A stretch of DNA of 64,000 bases from Musa acuminata AAA Group. Taxonomy: Eukaryota; Streptophyta; Magnoliopsida; Zingiberales; Musaceae. A program made the position numbers and the translations under genes. Below the pieces are notes generated by a model. The model was not told where the DNA came from, made no database searches, and saw only the letters and a list, made by a program, of their open reading frames with translations. Shown here in pieces: positions 56,430 to 64,000 of this stretch; the first letter of the stretch is position 1, and each line of letters begins with the position of its first letter. The DNA is taken from assembly GCF_036884655.1 (NCBI RefSeq), contig NC_088359.1:20259501-20323500 (forward strand), in the 5' to 3' direction.

Positions 56430-56918
56430 AAAGGGGGAGAAGTGATGACTTGTACCATTTCGATAGCATGACTTAATGAAAATGTCTTATGCGCATCGAT
56501 AGCATAGCTTATATGAATTGCAAAAGCTTGTATAATACAAATGTCTTATATGCCTTGCAAAATCTTTGAGTATATCGCAAGTTCTTAGATTGGTTGATCA
56601 TATGAAATCATGCCTCACATTTATATCATGAAATTCATGTTGAAAATTTTTATCTCTCATCGTAGTGAAAATTGTCCCTTATCATTTGACTTGAAAATGA
56701 TTTTCATAGCTGGAAATTATGAGAAATATGAAGTTTCATATTTGCTCATGCTTAATGAGAATAACGATAAGTTCAACGGTTAGAACTTATCGGTTTATGC
56801 TTGAATTCAAAGAGATGGAATTCAAGTGTTTTTATCTTCTCATAATATGGCATATAGAGAGGGAGAGTTATGTTTAACTCCGTCATCAATTGATTGTCAT
56901 CATCAAAAAGGGGGAGAT
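56430..56918 (+). other. B-element 3' region with a hairpin chain and polypurine tract (copy 2)
   Basis: It resumes the motif split at 42026 (AAAGGGGGAGAAGTGATG). The stems of copy 1 are repeated: AAATATGAA/TTCATATTT (56724-56743, where copy 1 has ACG/CGT in the stem), CTCAT/ATGAG, CGATAAGTTC/GAACTTATCG, CTTGAATTC/GAATTCAAG. The polypurine tract AAAAAGGGGGAGAT precedes the LTR at 56919. Confidence 0.87.
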
Positions 56919-58206
56919 TATTGAATCTCATATTTTAATGATAAAATCAATTGATGGGTTAATTGATCTAATCCATATTATTGAAGTTAAGTGTGCAGGA
57001 TTAACTACGATAGCCTGAAAACATAAAGCAAGGATACCGGAGTCAAGTTTGATGAATGTTTGAGAGTCCGAAGATTCGTCAGGAATGTTACTGGAACTAG
57101 CCGAGAATGAGTAGGGAGCTTGCCGAAGGGTTTTCGGAAGCTCGCCGGAAGGTACGTCAGAAGTTCGCGGAGCTCACCGAGAAAGATCGTAGCTTACCGA
57201 AGAAGCTCGTCGGAACTCGCCAAGATCAAATCGTGAAGTCTAGGAGCTTGCCGGGAGTCCGCAGAATAGTTTCCTTATGTTTATCGGAAGACCACCGGAA
57301 GTTCACCGGAAGCTCGCCGAAAGAAGTCTTGACTTGCGGACCTTGTAATAGCTTAGGAAATATCTTTAAATTTATAGTTAGTACGTTAATTAGGGTTAGG
57401 ATTAGGTGTTAATCCTATAACCCAAGTAGGGATCAATTGGGCCCGAGTTCGGACTGGATTGGGCCAAGTTTGGAGCCCAACCAGTGAGCTGAAATAGTAT
57501 AGGTGGTGGCACTACCAGATTAGGCGGTGGCACCACCTAGAACCCGAGAACTGAGCGGTGGCACCGCCCAGCACCCGAGAGGTCTGGCGGTGGCATCGCC
57601 AGTACACTATCAGTGTCAGACACTGACAGGCGATGGCACCGCCACCGACAGGCGGTGGCATCGCCAGCCTCGGAAACCCAAGAGAACTCAAAATTTAGAG
57701 CCCAAATTTGAATCCTCTTGGGGATTATAAATACTCCTCAACTCTCAGCTAAGATTACAACTTTTTTCAAAGCAATAGATTGAGATAAAGGTCTTAGAAA
57801 AGTCTTTTGCAAGTGTTGTCTTAAGTTGCTTGAGTGTTCACCTCCGTCTTTCTCTTCAAAAATTGTAAGAGTGTGAACCACTTGTAAAAGGTTGTAAGAG
57901 GGGTATTTGTCCTTCCCCTTCAAAGAGATTTGCTAGTGAAAGTTGGGAGCCTCATTGAAGAAGGCTTCGCAAGTGGATGTAAGTCATTTGACCGAACCAC
58001 TTTAAATTGGCGTGTTCATTGAATGTGTGAGTACTTACCTTTCTGCAATTGTTATCTACACAGCAGTAAGTTTCTGATTTTTAATTTACTCAAGTTACAA
58101 TCAAAGCGAAATCTCCTTGCATTTTACGGAATCATTTTCGAACTTACAAGTTTTAATCTGCGGCACTAATTCACCCCCCACTCTTAGTGTCGCTTCGATC
58201 CTAACA
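56919..58206 (+). repeat. B-type LTR 4, 3' LTR of the B complex (1288 bp)
   Basis: It starts TATTGAATCTCATATTTTAATG (TG decayed to TA) and ends CGATCCTAACA. Palindromes at about 57510-57665; TATAAATA at 57726-57733. It shows the empty site of the solo LTR found in LTR 2. The right flank tatat pairs with gatat at 19123-19127. Confidence 0.9.
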
Positions 58207-58631
58207 TATATCATGCATGATTTTATCATAACATGTTTGCTTGGATTTTGAATCCAAGAATTATATGGCATATTGATAGGGGGAGTTTATTTAAACCTCG
58301 GGAGTTAAGGTTAACTCCGTCAAAATTGGTTGTCTTCATCAAAAGGGGGAGATTGTTGAATCTTATATTTTGATGATGAAACCAATTGATAAGTGTTTAT
58401 GTTTTAATCTGCGTTTTGAGTGATGCAGGATGCTTCGATCAGGATGAGACAATTAAAGTAGGAAGAATCATGTTGGGCCAAGGGAAAACATGTCAGAAGA
58501 TTGGACGTCGAGTCGGAGGATCTGTTGACGTATCGACAAAAGGCTTCAAGCCATGGATTCGGGCATCGGGTTAAGAAAAGCGGATACTGTGCCAAGGATA
58601 TCGGAGTTGTGGAGTCAACTGGCCGATTAGG
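58207..58631 (+). repeat. end of the outer C element: 3' region, polypurine tract, truncated 3' LTR
   Basis: Non-coding 58207-58340 with hairpins CTTGGATT/AATCCAAG (58240-58258) and GGAGTTAA/TTAACTCC (58301-58318). Polypurine tract AAAAGGGGGAGAT 58341-58353. LTR from 58354 (TGTTGAATCTTATATTTTGATG) to about 58631, where it breaks inside CCGATTAGG. It pairs with the LTR at 14105. Confidence 0.82.
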
Positions 58632-59311
58632 GAGTAGTGCATTTATCGTAGTAGAGATAAAAACTTTGCAATAAAAAGTTTATGCAGCAATATGGGAATT
58701 TTTTTTTGGATTTTTGAATAAGGATAACTAAATTACAGCAATAGTAAGGTAGGAAACCAAAACCTGTTGCAATTTACGAGGAGATCAAAGGATGATCCGC
58801 GGTGGTGGAGATGACGATGGAAGTCGACGATGATCTTTTAAGCAATTGTGGGAATTGCTTTCGGCGGCTGTGGAGGGTTAATGGATGGCTATGGAAGAGC
58901 AACGAGATGCCAAGAATGCTACTCTGATATCAAGTGTTAGAACCCTAGCTTATTCTAAGCTTGGGGTTGATCTCTTTAGGGGATCGGCCTCCTTAGAACT
59001 TTATAGGGGTTCTTTCCTCCAAGTTGCTGCTCAATGGTTGCTAAGAAGATTCATCTATTCCTTGTCAGAAGATAATGAATACATGACTATTTATAGGGCT
59101 TCTAAACCCTAACTCCTAATATGACTCTTACTCAAGACTCCTACTTCTAACCAACTTCTAATAAGACTCCTATTCTAAAAAGCAACCTCTCAACGAATCC
59201 TAACTTTAGTCGATCTCTTCACCTCTTTAATAGGAGTCGACTAAGTAGGTTTTACATAAATATCCCTTTTAATAAAATTCAATTAGGACTCTCTTAGCTA
59301 GATTCGTAACA
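58632..59311 (-). mobile_element. 5' end of the outer minus-strand Ty3/gypsy element (LTR 58935-59311)
   Basis: Plus-strand reading of the LTR: TGTTAGAACCCTAGC...GATTCGTAACA, 377 bp. To its left lies a primer-type motif (ACTCTGATATCA, the reverse of TGATATCAGAGT), then about 300 bases of leader with no clear gag. It matches the G1 LTR (9209-9585) in length and orientation, so with G1/G2 it frames the whole nest. The N-terminal half of gag is missing at the junction with the C LTR. Confidence 0.78.
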
Positions 59312-60362
59312 CAAGGACATCACAATATATATCTAGATATTATGTGATAAAATATCAATAACAATAAACAAAAAAAATCGTAAGGCTGGTACCAACGCAT
59401 AGGGTTGATAGGACCGTAGAGAAGGTGATGAGCTTGGGATGATGTAGTGGATTAATGTCAGATCCCTTTCGATAATAGCCGCCTCATTTATTTATTATCA
59501 TTTCATCATTAATCTCCATCATCAGCAATTTATTGTCATGATGTGTTGATTCAGTTGAAATATTTTATCATTGCTTAGTGCTAATAGGTGTTTAGAATGA
59601 ATCATGTCCATCATATAATCTTTTAATTAGTCTAAATTATAATGCCAAAAACAAATCATTGAAACCCAACGAAACAAAGAACAGATAATCGGAACTTGTA
59701 AGCTAATAGAGGAGTAATGATCAATAAGCTAATCTCAGCCCTGATCTAAAAGCTTGAATCCAAGTTAAGGAGTGAGACCTGTTATTTTTTATGTGAAGGA
59801 TGAGGAGTAGAGGGAACAGCCAAAATTTGTGCTTCACCAGATTCATTAAGTTCATACCAGTCACTAATGATCAAATACAACGACCTGTCTGCAAAATGAT
59901 ACTAGTAATCAAAGTTGAGAAACTGTTGTAGGTTGGTGGGGTGTTGGATCATCAACAGATCAAAAGAAAGAAATTCAAACATCAATTGTCCCCTTTTTTT
60001 TCCTATTTGGTTCAACACCATATCCTAGCATAGAACAATGAACCTGATGAGATGACAAGCTCAGAGACAATTTTTTTTAATTGTTGCATTAACAGAGTAT
60101 AAAAAATTTTCACACCATCAAATATACATCAAGTCCAATCCGGTCTGAACAGGGCCAAAAATTTTCTCACTCATATAAATAATTTGACATGAAAAATGCC
60201 AGGAAAGAGTACAGAAATGCAGTTGCACATGAATCAGCATGAGAGTGACGGGCAACAGTAGAAGCCAGAAGCCTAGCCAGCCAAGAGCAGAAATCACCAC
60301 CAAAACAACCTAGTTAACCCTAGAAAACAATGTGGCACCCACAGCCATGGAGGGCGAAACCC
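59312..60362. other. 3' flank of ARL8
   Basis: Between the gypsy LTR and the ARL8 stop codon. AT-rich unique-looking DNA without ORFs or recognised repeats. The first 200-300 bases left of 60363 should hold the ARL8 3' untranslated region on the minus strand. Confidence 0.6.
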
Positions 60363-63300
60363 TCAATTTTTTGATTTTGAATGCTTCACAAACCAATCTA
60401 TGACAGAGTCTATGTTGTTCGAGTTCTTGCATGAGATCATGAAACAACAGACTTCTCTGTCTGCAATAGATTTCAGGCCCCTGCAAGACAAGTACATGCT
60501 TAGATTCAGAGCAGCATACACATCACAAGAACTTCTTTTGGTTGTCCATGTGTAATAGGAAAATCTTAAAATTGAGAAATCTGTTGTTACTTACATCCGG
60601 TCTGTCAAATCCTGCTTTGTCAGAGCTTCTGGCTTATCGATTTTATTTCCAAGAACCAGCAATGGGATGCCACTCAATGATGGCTTGCTTAAAACATCAT
60701 GAAGTTCACTTTTTGAGATGGGCAAGTTATCATGGTCTGCTGCATCAACCACAAAACTGCAGAAACAAAACAAAGTTATAATTGAAGACAGGCTCTTCTT
60801 ACCATGCAACTAGACGTTGGAAAGCTATTGTATCATAATGTAACTTTCGATTTCTGCTAACCTTAATGTTAAGCTCTTTTAAGGTAACTATTCTTAGACT
60901 AAATGATAAATATGGTGTTTCACAGTTCTAATGGAAGAATAAGAAATAATCTAACATGAACATCTGAATGTCGAAGAACTAAATACAAGCATGTGTTAAG
61001 TGCAGCAGCAAAAATACATGACATCAGACATGTATTTCTGCTAACCAAAATGCTCTATGAATCAAGGACAAAATTTTTAACTCACTTTACATATTTTATG
61101 AGAATTTATTATGTTTCATGAGCACACTACTGTCTTAGATGCATTAAGTAAAATCAAGAGCCCTCGCTTGAGTGCCCATGGCCACAGTGAAGTTTTTGGC
61201 AGGTGACAGTCAAGGAAGAAATAGCAACATAGTGTGGATGGACAGTAATTGCCATTAATTGCCGCTGGATTAACTAGAGGTGTATCCAGATATGGTGGTG
61301 GCGGTGGAGGGTGGAATGCATACATGCATTTTGGCAACACAGTATGGTTTACAAACTTGTTACAGTACCTGTTCTATGATGTGAATGGTGAGATGCTGGT
61401 CAAAGTCCTGAATGGTGGGCTTGTCTTCCAACTATTGATTATAGATGGGAATGATGGCAACATAAATATCATTATTGCATTTCTGTAAACCGTACTATGG
61501 TTTCTGAGAAGGTCATACATGAGACTCATTCATGACCTATTAATTTCATTGTTTGATGGGTGATGTCTTTGGCATTCACAAAAGAGTGTTAGAATACTCT
61601 ATCTTAACTCTTGGAGTTACAGCACCAAATAAGTCTGACAAGAGTCTAGCAGGATTTGTTATCCACGCTTAAACATCTTTGTGCTATTCAAAAAAAGGCC
61701 CCAAATAAATGTAGTTGATAATGTTGTTTATGTTAAAAAGAAGGATTAAGAAACCAAATAGAGAAGTATGAAAGTGATAGGAAACTTGAAAAATAAGTTC
61801 TCCCAGCTTTCAGCATTCATGTATCTACCAGCAACAGCAATATTTATGAGATGACTAGATAAGAGAAGAAAAACAAGAAGATTAAAAATATAACTAAGAA
61901 AATAACATGAGGTTCATGTTAGCCTAGTTTAATGATATGAGGTTACAAAAAAAGAGCATTAACCTAGAAACTCCTACACAATACTTGGCTGGAAAGAAGA
62001 TAACAAAACTCATGTTGAGGTAATAGGACAAAGAGGCACCAAAGATAATTTATGGTCCCAAAATCTAGAAAAACAAAGATAATGGACAGGGTTGACAACT
62101 GGCACCTTACAGTATAGTATTACCACCATTAGAATTAACTAGACTATTTCTTATGAACTATATTTTGGCATGGCATGACAAGGGTACCGGTATGCATCTT
62201 AAAAAACAAACAGATAAAAAGGGAATGATAGTAAGTTATATCACACTGGAAGCTAACTAATGACAAGGTTTTCTGTTCTTTCCAGAAAAAGAATAAAAAA
62301 CAAAACAGAAGCACTGTTTAGCCAGATTTGCTAACAATTAAAAACTCTGGAAAACTCCACCATCAAATGCTTACAGGAAGGTGGAGCTCATTAGTTCCAT
62401 TCCACTTCAGAAACCAGAAAGATCAGACACTTGACACACATTGATTTCTCTACTGTGATTTCTTCACAAACCTATCAGAAACCAGAACTCCACACTAATG
62501 GCACACGAGTACAATGCACCAGTAATCTAACTTTTATATCTTAGCATTATAATAAAGTAAACCAATGAAAAAAGATTACACAATTGTGTGAAGCAAATCA
62601 CAGAATCAGTTCCTTAATACTGGCATTTGAACCTTCTAATTCAGCAATCTTGAAATGACCAACAAAGGTATAATGAAGAAAAACACTGAAACATAATAGT
62701 TATTGGCCATTTTGTTGGCATATGCAATAAACAACCAGAGCAACAAGTTCAGTATGGCAAGATCACAAGTTCGCATATACAATTATAGATATCCATTTAA
62801 AAAAAAAAAGAAAAGAAAACAGGTTTGAATAAAATGAGCTAAACAAGCATCTGAGAAAGGAGAAAAGAGCATACACAATGGCAGAGACTCCACGGCAATA
62901 TCTCTCCCACATACTGCGAAACCTAGGCTGGCCACCAAGATCCCATAATTTTATAGTAACATTTCCCTTGGTCACCTTCCTCATGTTGAATCCTACCTAT
63001 AGATCCAGCAAACCAATCAACATTAGTACTGAGAAAATGCTGGTTTATTAAAGTAAACAATCTTTCAATTAAGAGATTACTAACTGTAGGAATCATGTCC
63101 TCGCTATATCCACCAGTCTGCCGGAGATAACAAACATAATTAAGCAAATGAATACATTAACGTGCCCTAAGAAACATGAACATGGTAAAATCGTAATCGC
63201 GTCAAGAACACATACGGCAACGACGTTCACAAGGGAAGTTTTCCCAGCGTTCTGAAGTCCGATCAAAGACAGCTCCATCTCTTGCTTGAAGAAAAGGCTG

Positions 63301-63811
63301 TATTTTCAAGAAAATTACACAAACACTATATTAGAAGTACTCTTTTTAATGCTTTGAATCGGAGAAGGAGGCGAAAGGTCATATCACACGCGATTCCACG
63401 ATCTCCCAACTCACCACCAATGCTTCTCCATATCCTCCATCATAAATGAGATCGCATCAACCATCACAAAACCTCCAACAAAATAAAATACCAAATTTTC
63501 AATAAACTAAACCGAATCTTCTCAACCCTAGGACTAATACGTTGCCACTAGCCCATCAATAGCTGTCCGCAGTTACGACTCACCGATTCAGCAACAAGTA
63601 GTCCAAGGCTACATGTCACACATCCCAAAAAATATATATCCTAATCTATCACCCCAATATTCATTTCAATAAAATCAAGAAGCACAGCAACAGAAACCAG
63701 AAGCGGGGACTTGAGATCAAACCCTGAATCCGACACAATCAATCAACATAGGAGGAAAAGATAAGGATGTCACCTTCGGAGCCAATTGAGGAAAGCTTCC
63801 CACACCCCCAT
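60363..63811 (-). CDS. ARL8: ARL8-type ADP-ribosylation-factor-like small GTPase (184 aa, six exons)
   Basis: Coding exons on the minus strand: 63811-63774, 63297-63216, 63117-63085, 62996-62875, 60756-60595, 60480-60363. All introns are GT-AG and the sum is 555 nt, 184 codons plus TGA, the normal ARL8 length. An amphipathic N-terminus ([18 protein letters not shown]) precedes the P-loop GLQNAGKTS (residues 26-34), switch I Thr51 in [29 protein letters not shown] (69-87, switch II Gln74), NKID (129-132) and SCK (162-164), so all nucleotide-binding motifs are intact. The start has a good context (GCCATGG). ARL8 proteins are membrane-associated GTPases of late endosome, lysosome or vacuole traffic. 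In Arabidopsis they also serve as host factors for tobamovirus replication together with TOM1. Intron 5 is long (60757-62874). Confidence 0.97.
60757..62874 (-). other. long fifth intron of ARL8 (2118 bp)
   Basis: It runs between GT at 62874-62873 and AG at 60758-60757. No transposon, exon-like ORF or RNA gene is recognisable. A small plus-strand open frame at 61249-61488 looks like chance. Confidence 0.85.
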
Positions 63812-64000
63812 GGCTCGCTCCAAGGATCGACGAGGAGATGGAGGGTCGTCACCCAATAAAAGGAGGGAAGAGAAGTGCTTGCTTTGCTTATTTCATCGGA
63901 CGTGGCCATCGTTTATACGCGATAAGATTAGCAGCAGGTTTTAATAGTGGGTACATTCTGGGTGGTCGCAGTGGGTGGTTCTTCCACGGTGGACAGTGGT
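63812..64000 (-). promoter_or_regulatory. ARL8 5' leader and proximal promoter (partial)
   Basis: A TATA-like TATAAA on the minus strand (plus coordinates 63912-63917) lies about 100 bases upstream of the ATG. An ACGTGGC word (63900-63906), like a G-box/ABRE core, lies beside it. Both are short motifs, so this is a suggestion only. Confidence 0.45.

Larger units (their letters stand above)
19128..58206 (+). mobile_element. B-type Sirevirus complex: tandem, partly deleted, with further insertions
   Basis: Four B-type LTRs on the plus strand (19128-20345, 24453-26912, 27164-28420, 56919-58206) alternate with internal pieces. The outer flanks are gatat (19123-19127) and tatat (58207-58211), a five-base duplication with one mismatch inside C-element sequence, so the whole block can be read as descending from one insertion. 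The A-element remnant, B 3' region and LTR occur twice (about 20346-25325 and 52806-57780) with the same insertion point and the same internal breaks. This indicates duplication by recombination between LTRs and not independent insertions. Confidence 0.68.
14105..58631 (+). mobile_element. outer C-type (gag-only) Sirevirus element, split by later insertions
   Basis: 5' LTR 14105-16395, primer site, decayed gag 16446-17378 and 3' non-coding region 17379-19127. The B complex (19128-58206) interrupts it. The 3' non-coding region resumes at 58207, followed by the polypurine tract (58341-58353) and a truncated 3' LTR (58354-58631). Both LTR pieces share private wording (GAAGAATCATGTTGGG), which is why I pair them across 40 kb. 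The left flank is gypsy gag. The right flank is the 5' untranslated end of a gypsy of the same orientation. The end of the right LTR is deleted, so no target duplication is expected. Confidence 0.72.

Noticed and set aside
58885..59112. 75-codon ORF starting MAMEEQRDAKN
   Set aside because: It overlaps the gypsy leader and LTR on the opposite strand to the element; chance frame.
1..59311. A prokaryote-like defence or metabolic gene system hidden in the nest
   Set aside because: Every sizeable frame not due to simple repeats resolves to Gag, Pol or the third ORF of plant LTR elements, or to LTR sequence.
60118..60303. Minus-strand ORF next to the ARL8 stop codon as an extra exon
   Set aside because: The ARL8 frame closes at 60363-60365 at the standard length of 184 residues; no splice signal leads into this ORF.
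61249..61488. 79-codon plus-strand ORF in ARL8 intron 5
   Set aside because: Single short ORF in a confirmed intron, no homology recognised, opposite strand.

Overview
This is plant nuclear DNA. One ordinary host gene sits at the right edge: a six-exon ARL8-type small GTPase on the minus strand (60363-63811). Almost everything to its left is a nest of LTR retrotransposons. Very long LTRs (about 1.25-2.5 kb), a tRNA-iMet-type primer site (TGGTATCAGAGC) directly after each LTR, runs of palindromes in U3, several polypurine tracts and a third ORF after pol are the marks of the Sirevirus (SIRE/Maximus) lineage of Ty1/copia. Smaller minus- and plus-strand pieces are Ty3/gypsy elements with a chromodomain. 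An angiosperm is certain. A monocot is plausible, but I cannot name the species.

Three related Sirevirus subfamilies can be told apart by LTR start and Gag. A: LTR continues GAAGTCAATTGTCATTTG; gag and pol, all copies here broken. B: LTR continues AAAATCAATTGATGGG; gag, pol and ORF3. C: LTR continues GAAACCAATTGATAAG or GAAACTACTTGATA; only a short Gag without a complete zinc knuckle, followed by 2-3.5 kb of AT-rich non-coding DNA, so a gag-only (TR-GAG-like) non-autonomous group.

Layout from left to right. 1-4556: minus-strand A element running off the window. 4557-8762: Ty3/gypsy remnants with a 1.3-kb purine-strand tract. 9209-14104: minus-strand chromodomain gypsy; its matching 5' LTR lies at 58935-59311. 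Inside that gypsy lies an old C element (14105-58631, with a 0.7-kb inverted repeat in its 5' LTR). Inside the C element lies a tandem, partly deleted B complex (19128-58206). Inside the B complex are a solo LTR (25326-26490), a complete minus-strand C element (31303-38361) and an A element (42027-56429). Inside the A element is a young complete C element (43636-52755). Target-site duplications support most joints: aaagg for the solo LTR, aaagg for the A element, gagag for the young C element, gtttt/atttt for the minus C element, and gatat/tatat (one mismatch) for the whole B complex.

How the parts relate. B is the only family here with a nearly continuous pol, though the copy in the window is decayed. 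C elements have no pol and must have borrowed enzymes, most simply from B or A relatives. The least expected signal is a chain of short hairpins just upstream of the polypurine tract in both B and C. Some stems show paired substitutions that keep the base pairing. ARL8 is intact, and I see no transposon in its exons or introns.
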